Source: Stenopsyche tienmushanensis (lineage: Eukaryota; Arthropoda; Insecta; Trichoptera; Stenopsychidae). Taken from it: a stretch of DNA of 64,000 bases. Below the pieces are notes generated by a model. It did no database searches, was not told the origin of the DNA, and saw only the letters and a program-made list of their open reading frames with translations. The stretch covers positions 992,001 to 1,056,000 of the forward strand of contig WACJ01000047.1 in NCBI GenBank assembly GCA_008973525.1. The letters run 5' to 3'. The position numbers were made by a program, and so were the translations under genes. Each line of letters begins with the position of its first letter. The stretch's first letter is position 1. Positions 9,213 through 21,660 of the stretch are shown here, piece after piece.

Positions 9213-11536
9213 CTAGAAGCGTTGGTATCAGTTTCGATAGGGTGTTAGTATAGCTTCGGTATTCTCTCCGTGCGTTGAAAGTTAGAAGTCAAAATATCTT
9301 CGTATTCGAAAGGAAAACAGGATATCACAGACCGAAGAATGACAATTGAACATTTCAATATATGATATCTACAGACAATAATCCACAACACGACAACTGT
9401 TCAGAGGAGATGACAGCCTGGTGCAAGTAGCAGAAATATAAAGCTCTTGGAACGGAGCTTGAAGGAGTCTTCGATTCATAGAAAGGAAATTCTTCCAATG
9501 TATGAAAATTTATTGAAAGATGCATTACCTGACGAGATGTTTAGGTGGATCACGTGTGAATTTGACATATACATAGTACTACTTATCCTGCATTCACAAT
9601 TTATAGCAATCGTGTAATGAGAGTTTATGTTCTAAGATATTTTTACGACAGGTTTATAATTTTTAGCACAAAAGAGACTATCAAGAAGATAATTTATATA
9701 TTGGACTAAATAGGTTAAAATCTTCAGAACAGCTACGAATAAAGGTAGTTTGTTGAATATTAACGGAGGCGCTCACCTTAAAGAGTACTAATTTATTGAA
9801 GACAAATTTAAGTACTGAATGAGGACTTATGATAAATCGAAAATATATGAAATCGAAGTATTTGGACTGACAATGAGCGGATTATGAGCCGAAGTTTACG
9901 GATAAAAGATAAATAGATTTATAGGCAAATGAGATATGATATATGAAGACATTGATTTTTTTCCTGTTTGAAAAGATATAAGTGAAATATTTTTATGCGG
10001 GAATAAATTTGCCGAGAGTGGAATGTATTTCCAAGGAGATTTAGTATAAAATAAGTATGGATACGAAAATATGCGCTGAAGCATCTTGAGGATGTAGGCT
10101 CCTGGTTGTGGGGCGTTGGGAGATGAGGCCACGATGGGGCGCGGGGTTGGTTGAAGTACTTTATTTCCATTATCAAACGGGAAGTGCATCGCATAAAATG
10201 CACGTGACGTACTTTGGTTGTGTTTGCATCCTCCATTTATTTGATACAAGCCCACGTACCTCGCCTACGGTCAACCATAAACAGCTACACGATGTCAATA
10301 AAAGTCGAACCCAATTTTAAATTGCATCTAATCCTTCGCTCGGACCTGGATTGTGAATATTTGCCAGGAATACGGTAGATCTTTTTGTAAAAGAATTTCT
10401 ATGGTAAATAGTCCGTATAGCTAACGGCGAAAGATCTGATGAATAAATACTGCAATGGTAGTACATAGACAGTTTTTATTGTGCTATATAATTTTTATTT
10501 GGGTGCATACTAAAATGCTTTCTACAGAATAAATTTTATATTTTTGTCCTTACAACCAGATGATCTTTATCGAAAGAAACGTATTTTTTACCGAAATATA
10601 ACAGATCACTCATATTGAGCTATGACACTGTAAAATCATGCGCGGCCTACCAAAATTCGATAGCTGCATCTGATAATTTATAATGGTTATGAATTATTAA
10701 AGCTTGTCTGTTCATACAACAGACTGATAGTCGAAATAGTATTGTACACATAATTTACTCGATATTATTCTATTTTGGTCGGTCTACATTCGTTGGAACT
10801 CTGTGTTACGAAAATCGGGATGAATTGCAAATAATTTGATGCAATAGGGGAATAGCATTATTTGGTATAATCTATTTTTCGATTAAATTAAAATTGTGTT
10901 TAATATAAACTAAAATTCAGTTAATGCGAAACTAACTTATTGACAGTTGAGGTTTTAAATATGCTTTTGACAATAGCAAAGAATTGTTTTCTGTCCCGTT
11001 TAATTAGCTCTTATTTAGAAAAATGCTATACGGTTTAACAGTATTAAAAAAATCATATGATTAATTTGACACGAGGTAAATACATATTGTATGAAGCGGG
11101 AATTCCGGTCGTCTCTGTGCACGTTTTCCGGTCAATTATGTCATTACTTCGAAACACCGGAGATTAGTTCCGAAGTATAACTACTCCAGACTAAATTTAG
11201 ATTATGGTTAATGCATTATATTGGCACGTTAGCTGAATACACAGTGGATAGATCTGGTGAGAACTCGTACTTAGCCAATCTTATCTGTTTATTGTCAAGA
11301 AATCTGGGATAAATTGGATTACTTTGATAGATCAATTACGCGAATAAAATGAGTTTAATCTTGGATTTTTAAGGTTCAAATTTAGATTGTAAATTTATTT
11401 TGTCTGTGAATACCTGATTTATAACTTATCGTTAAACGATTTAATGATAATTTTGAATTTCATAATTTCATCAATGCTGGATGTACCAAAAAAAACCCCG
11501 TTATTTTCTCCAAACGAACGTAATTAAACCAATATA
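9213..11536. other. No gene seen; 2.3 kb
   Basis: The longest frames (10255-9896 and 10236-9919, minus) overlap in different phases and have no motif. A GC-richer patch at 10080-10330 is unassigned. Nothing else stands out. Confidence 0.4.
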
Positions 11537-12298
11537 CACTCAAACCTCTTTTTGTGCGATTTCAAAGTTATGCGATTTTTTTTAAAGCAATTTTTTATAT
11601 TTCATAAAGAGTATGTATTGAAGAAAAATAGGAAATAAATCATCAACACTAATCAAAATTTGGAAAAAAATTATAATTTGGGACTGTGTAAATCATATTA
11701 CATTTGCTATCGCTGAATTACGATCACGCCCTATATTCTGGTTTTGATTTTAGATAAAAAATGATTTCGTTTTTTTTTGCATTTTTATCATTGTTTTAAC
11801 TTTTAAAAATAAATTCTCCAAAGGAATTTCCAAAATTCCAACTACTTACGGAGTTTTGGCTATTTTAGTGACGCGGCGACTTGGCCGGTCCTACCATAAT
11901 AAAATCTTTTAACGCGTTTTTCTCGAAACTACTTTTTTCAACACGCTTGACATCATATCTCAAGGGTACAAATCTTTTCTATATAACCCTGTATTATTCC
12001 TACCAGATTAATGTCAAAATTTATTTTTATTTTATTGGATGTCAGATATCCTTAAAATTTTACCAATGATGCAAGACGTCTTTTAAATCTTACCAAAAAT
12101 GCTATTTTTTTATTGCCTTATTGTTTTTCTGATTTTTTATTAACTTTTTTTAATGCGATTTTGTATATATTTTATATAGCTGTTTCAAAGTTATGCGGTT
12201 TTAAAAACCATGAAATGCATCTTCACTTCACTAAAAAAGTGATTTTTTTGTGCGGTTTTCCGCGGAACGCATCTACCGCACAAAAAAAGGTTGAAGTG
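11537..12298. mobile_element. Tigger/pogo-like non-autonomous element, 762 bp
   Basis: The ends are inverted repeats: CACTCAAACCTCTTTTTGTG at the left and CACTTCAACCTTTTTTTGTG read inward from the right. They are flanked by TA at 11535-11536 and 12299-12300. CA-GTCAAACCTC-like ends with a TA target are characteristic of pogo/Tigger elements. The TIR phrase TTTCAAAGTTATGCG recurs internally near 12183. No transposase is visible. A related inverted fragment lies at 63729-63826. Confidence 0.65.
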
Positions 12299-12626
12299 TA
12301 AACGCTTTAAATTGAACCAATGACCTAGTTTTTAGATTTGGTAAAATATTTTTTATAATTGTTTAATACATATTTTTATTTTATAAGTTAATATAATGAA
12401 AAATCGATTGATCTATGATTGAAAACGAAAAGACAGTCAATCCTTGATAATGAACCCGATAGGCGGTTCGAAATATCGGATAAGGTAAAAAAATCGTTTT
12501 TAACTTTTTGCCTAAAAAAACTTAAATGCGATCGAACACCCGGTTATTTTTCAAATCTTTTAATAATTAAAATAATTTAAAATGACTCGCGTAAATCTAA
12601 AAAAAACTCAAATATATATATATATA
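12299..12626. other. No gene seen
   Basis: AT-rich linker between two transposons, with a short TA-repeat run at about 12610-12625. Confidence 0.4.
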
Positions 12627-13279
12627 CAGGGTGTTTTGCACATGGAGCGACAATTTTTTTTTTGGGATTTTTGGGAGAATGTTTTTTTTAACATTTTGAA
12701 AAAATACCCAAAATTTCACGTTTAAATCGTCATCACTTTTAAATCTATAGTCCTAATAACACGAAAGAACTTTTTTTGTATTTTTGATCTAAATGAATCA
12801 TAATTTTATGTAATTGATTTAATGAAAATTAGTTCTGAGCTTCCAAAGTCACAAAAAATGTGCGAACGTGTGCGAAAATGTGCGATTATTCTTTTAAACA
12901 GGATTTCTTTTGTGGGCACCTCTGTCGTGTAAATTAATTACTTTGGTGGCCTTATTCCGTGGCTCGCACGGTCTCCTGATCTGACACCAATGGATTTCTT
13001 TGTCTAAAATTGTTTTTATTTTTTTTGTTTATAGAATTTAGAAGTTGATATTTCTCATTCGTTTGTACATTTTATGTGACTTTGGAAGCTCAGAAGTATT
13101 TTTTTTAATTGATTGCATAAAATAATGATTTATTTAGATCAAAAATAAATTGCCAAATAAAAAAAAGCCAGTTATTTTGTGCTATTACGACTACAGATTA
13201 AAACGTTATGACGATTTACAGGTGAAATTTTGGGTATTATTTAAAATATTGAAAAAAAATTCTATTTCGACAACCCTGA
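12627..13279 (+). mobile_element. Deleted mariner/IS630-type element with ~230-bp inverted ends
   Basis: The left end begins CAGGGTGTTTTGCACATGG after a TA. The right end is its diverged inverse (CGACAACCCTG). The arms (about 12627-12860 and 13055-13279) also share AAATTTTGGGTATT and GTGACTTTGGAAGCTCAGAA type segments in inverse orientation. Between them a short plus-strand frame reads YFGGLIPWLARSPDLTPMDF (12937-12996). This matches the (W)PPRSPDLTP-DFF block around the third catalytic residue of insect mariner/IS630 transposases. Most of the transposase is gone, so it is an internal-deletion derivative. Confidence 0.7.
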
Positions 13280-15299
13280 AACATAGGACATAGGACTTAT
13301 ATATGAAATGTAGCAAATTATTCCATTAACCCTTACATTTTTTTTACAAGTGCTATTGTCGTTTTGATTTTTTTTAAAGTTTCAAAAATAGACTGACAAA
13401 TATGTTTACTTCCAATAGCCCAGATATGTTGATGTGCCATTTTTCGATTGTAAATACTAATTGCAAAATGTTTTTTTTTTATAAATTCGTCCTTATCCAA
13501 TGGTTTTTTGCGTCTGTTGTATTATACAGGTGCATTCCCATTTTCTTCTGCTATTTCTTTTTGAATGACCTTTTTTCTTCTTTTTTATCTGAAAACGTGT
13601 CAAATGGCGTACCTTATACATATATCAACAGTGGGTAGCCTGTCGTGACCTGACAAAATCAATTCGTCCGTGAATATCACCCGGTGCAAAGTCTCCCCAG
13701 CAGCAAACACGGTATCTGCCTCGAAAATGTCCAACAAAAACATTCACCTCCACATTTCCACTCCGGAATAGAATTGAAAGGAAGAAAGACATAGAAACAG
13801 GGAACCAAAAGCGTCTCTATTACTTTTGACTTTTATGCGCAGTCCGCATGAGCTCACCTGAACTTCGTCAGATTGAACGCGTCTCCAAATGATATCTTCC
13901 TGCTTGAAAATAAGAAAATTCCGCCAACTTTCCGGCACAAAAGTCAATTCGGCTCTCTGTGTCTTCATTTATGAATATCGGCGCTCTAGAAATAAATAGA
14001 AACGATTGCCAAGTGCTTACCCTTAGCTGAACCCGAACGATGAATAATTCGGTTCAATATAAACATAATTTAATTTTAGAACAAAGCACTGCCGAGTTGA
14101 TCCCGTGTAAGAATATAAGAGCTCGAAATCAAGAAGAAGATATAAAAATATCTCGGGGACATGATAGGGTAGCCTCCGAGAAAGGTCTTCATTGTGTCGA
14201 TACATCTTCGGGATCAGTTTCGACCGACAGAAGTATTTCAAAGGACACATAATTATTTTCTTTTATATCTGCCGAAGCCGTTTATAAAAGACATGAGGCG
14301 GAGAAAACTATCGGATTGAATTGGATTGAAAAATAATCTATGGACAGACGAGACTATATTATTCAACTATTACAACGAATATATATTTTTAGCTGAAAAA
14401 AATATTTTTCATCTTTATAACATGGGTAAAATTGAGCAAAACATGTACAATGTATGGACGATAGACAAGTTTCTTTTTTATGACTTGAGTAGGTTATCGA
14501 ATAGGAAGATATATTGGAATACACATTTATCATATTTAAATCGTTTGTGATAGATAAATTTATGTAAAATTTGAGTAGAAGCGTAGAAAAAAATGGATTG
14601 AAATAAAAAATTGTAATAAAGAGTCTTTGGAATTATAGTGATAAATAACATATTTATGTAGGCCAATGACGAACATTTTCAATAATGGACTTCTACAATA
14701 GTATGACTTTATTGTAGTGATTTGGTTAGCTGTTACCAACATTTAATGGACAATTCCACTCATATTTCATCAAAGCAACAACATAATCTACCTAGGATAG
14801 AACATTGCTTTTAGCTGTGAAGTTGATGTCTCGTTGTAGTTAATCTACCCTCTTTAAATCTTAACACATTTTGGGCAGGACGCCTAGTAATAGGTTTATT
14901 TGCAATTATTGCTGTAGTTCGGAAAATGCTATACGCGTGTGCCATATTGATTTAGTCATGTGTGGTGGTAGCCTTACATAGGGGTAGTTTTTATAAAAAG
15001 TGTTATATCGAGCATCGTGATTCGAACAAAACTTTTAGGAATTTATGGCAAAAAAATACCCAAAGAATGTGCCAATTTTGTTAAAAATTCACTTCATAGA
15101 GAAGGAAGTGTTTTAAAAAATATCGCTCAAAAATAAAGTATTCAACTAATATTTAGTTTTTTTTAGAATTTAGTCTTTAGAATATAACATATTTAAGAAC
15201 GAATCGAGAATAAGTACTTATTTAAATTTCGCTGCTTAAAAATATTATATTTCGCTGCTAGTTTTGAAGTTATAGCGATTTTTACATGAAATTATATTA
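13280..15299. other. No gene seen; 2 kb
   Basis: The segment 13630-14320 is less AT-biased, with overlapping chance ORFs on both strands (13968-13744 and 14250-14023 minus; 14040-14252 plus). None shows a motif. The rest is AT-rich. Confidence 0.4.
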
Positions 15300-15382
15300 T
15301 TGCATGTGGCTCGCAATTTCGCTTGCCACAACGATAAGTTGGTGCGCATTAGCACCCGTCTAAAGTGTGTTAATATTGTCAC
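15300..15382 (+). repeat. Dispersed MITE fragment, family M1
   Basis: This is the second direct copy of the repeat at 6001-6085. Shared blocks are GCTCGCAATTTCGCTTGCC, CAACGATAAGTT, GCGCATTAGCACCCG and TAAAGTGTGTTAAT. Confidence 0.55.
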
Positions 15383-15511
15383 AGGCAATCTATTTATATT
15401 TTATAGACAAACACGGATAACTGGAAAACACAGATAATTCAAATTATCAAATTTCTACTTGGTTTCGATTATAATATCATATTTACAGTTATTAAGAAAA
15501 ACGCTTATTAT

Positions 15512-15805
15512 GTACGATAGGATGATCGCGTATTTGCGAGCGAATTCCAGTATTCATATCTTCAAGTAAACACAAATAATACACTTGAAATCGTTTCATT
15601 ATATCATTCACACATCATTAATTATTAATTGATGAATTTGGGTTAATAGTGTATGCAATCGTGCGATGTACGCAGGAAGCTCTCCGTCTCTTACTCCCAT
15701 GCACGGTTACCAAACTACGTTTCTCTCTCTCCGAGCTCAACGTACAAGAGTGCTCTTTCTGAATCATTGGAATTCGCTCGCAAATACGCGATCATCCTAC
15801 CATAC
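15512..15805. repeat. Foldback with 38-bp near-perfect inverted arms
   Basis: The left arm 15512-15549 and right arm 15768-15805 are inverted copies differing at 2 of 38 bases (core ATGATCGCGTATTTGCGAGC). The 218-bp interior contains, in reverse orientation, a piece of the TTAACCCC MITE family seen at 40925 and 46254 (GAGCTCAACGTACAAGAGTG, CTCTTTCTGA). Confidence 0.6.
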
Positions 15806-15929
15806 AGGTTAGTTTTAGTAATCAAGCTCTTATCATCCCGGTTCCATTTTTACAATCTTACTCTCGTTGTGATTTCTGCCTCGTATAACAAGATTTTTTA
15901 AATTCTTGCTCGGTTGTTTTGAAAGCCAA

Positions 15930-15993
15930 GGTAATTAAAACATTCAAATCCGCAAACCGGATAATCCGCACCCGGATAATCGAGAGTACACTG
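15930..15993 (-). mobile_element. pogo/Tigger-like terminus
   Basis: Read on the minus strand, the segment begins TACAGTGTACTCTCGATTAT and continues with two CGGATTATCCGG-type repeats. This form (TACAGT...CTCGATTATCCG) is the classic end of Tigger-like elements. The partner end was not located. Confidence 0.4.
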
Positions 15994-17945
15994 TATATTG
16001 AGCAGTTATCTTTTGTGATGCTCATATTATGATTAGTTTGCAAGTATAAAAATAATAAATAACGTCTTGTTCACTTTTAAAAACAACGCGAGTCTTGCGT
16101 CTTGCATAAGTTTCATGGATCTGATTGGTCTACGTGTTGTGTTTTATTATTAGAGTTGTGAGATTTGAGTTGTGAGCCGGCGGGAAGAATACATCTTCTC
16201 TTGGCCAAGGCTCACGCTTAATTTCCCGATCTTGATGGCATGGGGTCTAGTGCTCTGTTTTAAAAAGTTATTAAGATAGTTATTATTGACATACAAATCG
16301 TTGATTGCATGGCATCAATGTTCTTGTTAAAATAAATGATTTTAATCCAGCGAACATCTTCAATTATGAAGGTCGTGTTTCTAAGCAAAAGCAGGTTATT
16401 AATTATAAAATGCAAAACCATGTTTGATTCATGGGTTTTAAGTCATTGAAAGAATGAGTACTTTTAACCACCCATTGAACAAATATTTCGACCATCTTTT
16501 TCAATCACTTGATTCATCCACGTTAGTTTGCAATTCAAGTAAAACTCCATCCCTCGATATATTTGGAAAAAATGTATCAGTGCGAGGGAGCAATTTAAGT
16601 AAATAAACAGTTGAATGTATATCTGAACTTAAATTATCGGATTTAATAGAGTGTAACGTGAACTAGCCATGTATGATACTTGCGGAGAAGCAATCAATAT
16701 TTGTTTGCACAATCTATAGTGAATACGATTTAAATGCGGTATTACATGAACAAATCCTAAATACTTGTATTAATGTACATCGTTGAAATTTCTTCAAATA
16801 GATTGTCTTGAAGTAAAATATTTAACTAACCATTAGTTGTTAAGGGAAAGCACCCCCTTTCATTCCAAACGACCCAACGTAATTGTATTTAATGCGATGC
16901 ATTAAATAAATATACTATCATCACTAAAACGTTTATGAACTTTTAATTGCCAAATTTGATGTTGCGATAAATAAGTGGAAGTATTTAAATAACTAATTTT
17001 GTAATAGCAACGTATAGTATGATTGTTTGGTTATATGGTTATTAAATATTTTATATTAACACGTTTTAAGCGAGATGACTATTCATTACTTCTTCGCAAT
17101 TAGTACTGTAATGTGATATGTGGTAAAATGTGTTAATAATAAAAATTAATGGCGTTCGGTTAAGGAGTTTGTGTACAGGAAATCTTTTACAGATTTTTAT
17201 AGAATACGATTTTCCCCGCTGCACAAAGCTAGTGCAATATTAAACGGATGTATTTTTATCATAGTTTCATGAAATTTTAGGAAGTGGAAACATGGTTCGG
17301 TTATGGAGCAGGGCTGCTACACTTGGTTCGTGTATATGTTTACATTCATAGAGCAATCTGTATGTAAAAGATCTTAACTCGAATTAATATTCGACTCTTC
17401 AACTCAAACATATTTGCATATTTTAGAGCGTAATGTGAGTGGAGAGCGGAAGTCTGGGAATTAATATCCTGGAGAAGAGCGGGCAGCGGGAGCATAAGAG
17501 AATCACAAATAATTTCATAAGCTGAAAACTAAACATACACACTAATTGCATTTATTTTCGTTTACATAAAGCTCAGCCGCACCGAATGTTGAGCCCGCGG
17601 GTGCATTCGAAGGGAAAAAAGAACGTAATACCAATTCAGAGTTTCCTCTTACGCCAAGTTTGAATTGCTTTTCGCAAGAGCAAGCATAACTGTTTGCTTG
17701 TTGCACAAGATTGCATGTGGGTACAGCAGCGCCTTGTACGTGATATCAAATAAACTTATCCCGAAGGCGGATATTTCGACTTGTTCATGCTGAGAATTTT
17801 AAAAATAAATTACAGCCTCGAATCCACTGCCTTCTCGGAATATCGGAGTACTTATGAGTATATTATGGATACTCAAATATCAACTATATTTGATTACTGC
17901 ATAGAAAATTTGTAGTCTAAGAACGTATCAAGACGTTCTGGTTTA
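15994..17945. other. No gene seen; 1.95 kb
   Basis: AT-rich. The patch at 16080-16260, which includes GTTGTGAGCCGGCGGGAAG, is more balanced but unassigned. Confidence 0.4.
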
Positions 17946-18643
17946 TGAGGCATCCCGAAAGTAAGTGTACTGTGACAATAACGGGCTGTGGTTTTTTAAG
18001 GATTGGCTTTACTGATTGATAGAAGAAGATCTCTTGACAAGGCGAGCATAGCAGGAGCATGTTAGTACGTAAATTCACGTTTTAGTGTCCAATTGCGTGA
18101 AAGATGTCGGTAAGAAATTCCGCCAAATGTGAGCAGGTCAATAGCGCCCGCGACTTGAATTGGAAGGTGAGGATTTTCTGAGCTCAAAAAGTCAGTCGTC
18201 ATAGTGGCGTTACACTAATTCCCCATCTGCCAAAATTTTCTCCTCATTGTTTTGGGATCGAAAATGCATCATTTTGGTCGAATTTCTGCCGCCTCAGGGA
18301 GAGGACTATCAACGCACAGCGATATTGTGAGACCCTAAAAAAAAAAACCAAAATAAGCATTCAAAAACAAAAAAGGAGGGGTATGTTGACAAGAGGAATG
18401 TTCTTGTTGCATGACAACGCCCATCCTCACACAGTCTTAGCTACCAAGTCGCTCTTGTATTTATTTGGTTGGGATATTTTGAACCTCTCTTCTTATTCCC
18501 CTGACTTGGTATTTTTTGAGGAGAGCATAAAGAAGCTCGTGCCACAGCTCACTAGATGCATTTAATGAAATGGCGATTATATTGAATATCATTTTCTAAA
18601 AAAATATAAAAATTTAGTACACTTACTTTCGGGATATGCCTCG
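17946..18643 (+). mobile_element. Mariner copy A, 698 bp, internally deleted
   Basis: Inverted ends (GGCATCCCGAAAGTAAGTGT left; the inverse GAGGCATATCCCGAAAGTAA at right) are flanked by TA at 17944-17945 and 18644-18645. The plus-strand remnant at about 18383-18565 reads LLHDNAHPHT...GWDILN...YSPDL. This is the second catalytic Asp block (HDNA-PH) and the YSPDL block of mariner transposases. The region from 18110 has diverged transposase N-terminal remains. It shares its family with 59736-60598. Confidence 0.85.
18383..18565 (+). pseudogene. Mariner transposase C-terminal remnant
   Basis: This frame preserves the HDNA-PH motif with the second catalytic Asp, GWDIL and SYSPDL, then loses the LAPSDYHLF continuation (VFFEES replaces it). 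No intact start or N-terminal DNA-binding domain is present. It is inactive by inspection and contained in mariner copy A. Confidence 0.8.
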
Positions 18644-19034
18644 TATATTGAAACACTGGTTTTCTTCAAAATGTATTTATTGAATAACATTAATTACACA
18701 AGTGAAAAACAGAGACTCGAAGTAAGCCCCCCCCTCTCTTTTCTATGTAGACCTCTTCAACGAACCGATTGTAAACGAACTCAGGAAGGCCGTCCGCTTG
18801 GGAGCGTTAACTTCAGGAATGGATGATGTTTTGTTGTTACAGAATTAAAAACTTATTTTTTAATATTAATCATTCTTACTGTATTCGTCAAATCGCGTAA
18901 AATGACACTGCGAATATTAGTACTAAGTATATATATTAAAAAAATGAACAATATTTAACTCACTCAAAAAATCAAAAAAATTCGCTATGCTTGGTGTAAA
19001 TTGTCAATTATTATTAGATTTATTTTATAAAATT
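18644..19034. other. No gene seen
   Basis: AT-rich spacer with a C-run near 18726. No coding signal. Confidence 0.4.
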
Positions 19035-19640
19035 GTAACGTGGAAGAAAATCCTGAGAAAATTGCAAGCCTATCAGTTTCGGATTTTCTATTTTCAAGAA
19101 AAGATTTCTGCAAAGGATCAGTGTTACGGAAGGAAGTAAGGAAGATATTACGTCGGGAAGAAAAAACGTCCATTAGGAGTACGAGTACGGAAGAGTCATC
19201 GAGCAAACCTCGACGAAGAAGGATCTCTTCGCACACTGCGCTGACTACCAGAACCCGACGGAGAAGGTATAGGCCGATCAGCTCTTCAACCCCGCCCCCG
19301 ATGGAGGACGATCTTCGTGTTGTTCTCTCTTCGTTTATGGATCTCAACAGGGGATGATCTTCGAGTTCAAGAAGACGCTACAACAAAGCGTCTACCATCG
19401 GGTGGATCATCATCCACTTACTCCACTTGCTTGTCTCTGGTTCTCCTATTTGTGTGGATTAATTGAATAAATACGTTGTGCCAATTGTTCGACATTTTAT
19501 TGATCATCTGCAGCATCTGCCTCATTTAGATCTCTATCACCGAGCTAATGACATCATAGACGTATTCCGTCGTTCATCGCAGCCGGTTTGCGGGTCGTGA
19601 CCATTGTTACGGATTACGCCGCGATCGATCTCGCAATCGA
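19035..19640 (+). mobile_element. Possible LTR-like segment with Arg/Ser-rich ORF
   Basis: The block starts TGTAACGTGG, a common LTR start, and its GC content is well above its surroundings. It contains a 105-residue plus-strand ORF (19040-19357) rich in Arg and Ser (KPRRRRISSHT, TRTRRRRYRPISS) and an AATAAA at about 19466. It ends in a GC-rich stretch with ATTGTTACGGATTACGCC. The inverse of the same start (CCACGTTACA) terminates the block at 33626. No partner LTR is visible, and the ORF is unrecognised. The LTR call is an inference from the ends, the poly(A) signal and the composition. Confidence 0.3.
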
Positions 19641-20814
19641 TCACGCATCGCGTCGAGATGCTCTCAACAGTGAGTTCGACGTCAGAAGAGCAGCTCGAAT
19701 GCTACAGAATAATAGTAAGAATAAAATCAGCTTAACATAAACGAATGCGGAATTTTTAAATAGTTATCATTATTGATATTTTTCATATAAGAGATGCTCA
19801 CTTAATTTGAGTCTGAATTTTCAATAAACCGAATCTGGAGTCAAAGTACGATGATTCATGGAAATTAAATACACCAATTAGTAAATTGATATGATATGTC
19901 ATAGTTGTTCTGTTGAATAAATATACATTACATTCAGTAACCTTTTCAAATACGCCTATATGATTTTATCTTGTATTACAACGAACCATAAAAAACAGGT
20001 GAACTCTTGTAAATTTATTTATAATGGCAGGCAATGGAAGTTCATCAATACACTATCGGAGTTCAAAATGAAGAGTGTGACGAGCCATCCGGGGATCACA
20101 AATTGACAGTTTGGTATTAGGAGTTAACGATGAATGAATGTGTGCACCGCGAACGGGCTTGATTGAACAGAACACGAAAGCGAGTTCGAAATATTTACTC
20201 GTCGAATCGAAAATTCCGAATGCAATAACGCAATGTGCTATATGCAGATAAATGGATAGTTCAATTCCGCATTTTGACACGGTGCATCGGTTCATATTTG
20301 ATCCGAAACTGCATCTTTGTGTAATTCTACCATTTCAAAAACAAGCGCCATGAAATTATTGACTCTGGTTATTGTATATGGTTTTAATGTATGCATGATT
20401 AATTAAAATTATGCAGTGGTGGTCATCAATGCGATGCAGTATCGAGTTAAATCGTTTAAATTGGAAAATTAAATCATTAATTGAGTTGAGATGAAAAGGT
20501 TGAGTTTTAATTATTCCACGCAAGTAGTTATTCAAATTTTTAGTGATAGACTCAAATATCAAAATTATGAATTTGGAGTAGTTGAGGGTAGTAAAGCGGT
20601 TAATTTTCGCGAGTAGTAAAATAACAATACTTAATTCCATAGTTTGTGATATTTTAAAACTGGAATTTGCGGATTTTAAATTAAAATAAGACGGGGAGTG
20701 TAAAGTATACACTACTTTATCATTTTAAATATTCAAACAATAATCATAATTGGTAATTCACGCCATATTTTCATTTCAAAGGGTTTTTAATTTTGACACT
20801 AAATGTATTCAATA
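19641..20814. other. No gene seen; 1.2 kb
   Basis: The 118-residue minus frame at 20712-20356 is low-complexity and AT-driven. The 80-residue minus frame at 20295-20053 has no motif. Confidence 0.4.
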
Positions 20815-21660
20815 CTTTCGATACCGGGATTGCATCAGACGTTCCCGGGATCAGTCTCGGAATTCCGGGACCGGGATTTTTAATAGTTTAAGAAATTAAA
20901 TTGATAAATTTGATCAAAAATTACTATTAAGTCAATTTGTTTAACATAAAAAGTAACATTAAAGCATCGAGTGTTTCGTCATTTAGTCTGGATCTGATTT
21001 TGGAAGCCAGGAAACTTGCTGCTGAAAATGCACGCTCAGCCTCCACACTCGTTGGAGGTATCGTCATCAGATATTTAAATGCTAGCTCGAGTTGATGACC
21101 GCGTGAGTCCCCATTTTCGTATAACATCATCAATGTGACTGATAAAATTCCTTTCTGCTGAGACACGGACTAAAACTCGCAAAATTCCCGATTTCCCGAT
21201 AAATGATTTATTTCCGTCGCTGCAGATGAATACTTATATACTATATTACTTTGATGTGATTATATTACGGAGGAATACAAAAATTCTGAACCTCGTATCT
21301 ATTATATTTCATATCGATATTCTCATTATTAGAGTCGAGGTGTAGTAAATACATCACCGGTAGGGAAAGGTTAATATAACAATTTGAAAAACATATATGT
21401 ACTGTATATATGTATACATAGATTAGACAGGTACTGCCCCTAGACATCACCTAAGCTCGCAAATTAGTAGTTACACCACTGTTTCCAAGCAACCAGATTT
21501 CGGCGGGAATGCCTCGATTTAGTAGCCTTCATCGTGCTGGTGAGGTGTACGATTTCTGCAAGATAAAAATTTCAATCCCGATTTTTTCGGGATTACGTTT
21601 ATTAATCCCGGGATTCATGAGCACCTAAAACTGTCCGGGATCCGGGATCCCGGGATTGGA
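20815..21660 (-). mobile_element. Decayed hAT element with CCCGGG-rich termini
   Basis: Both ends are rich in GGGATCCCGGG-type direct and inverted motifs (20826-20880 and 21570-21660). Between them lies a hAT dimerisation-domain remnant. The right end (21376-21660) recurs inverted at 56928-57215, and a 75-bp internal piece recurs at 31895-31985. Exact ends and an 8-bp duplication cannot be fixed by eye. Confidence 0.7.
20927..21166 (-). pseudogene. hAT transposase C-terminal dimerisation domain (hATC) fragment
   Basis: The minus-strand frame includes LELAFKYLMTIPPTSVEAER, then AFSAASFLASKIRSRLNDET and LDALMLLFMLN, then a stop. The order P-TS-EAER-FS-A-----K-RSRL--E-L is the diagnostic hATC signature at the C-terminus of hAT transposases. 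Only about the last 75 residues survive. Upstream the frame is broken, and the catalytic DDE core is missing between this piece and the right terminus, so this is a dead copy. Confidence 0.9.

Noticed and set aside
9896..10255. 119-codon minus-strand ORF
   Set aside because: It overlaps a second frame of 105 codons in a different phase. There is no recognisable domain, and the tail is AT-driven.
20356..20712. 118-codon minus-strand ORF rich in Ile, Asn and Ser
   Set aside because: Low-complexity AT-rich composition explains the open frame.
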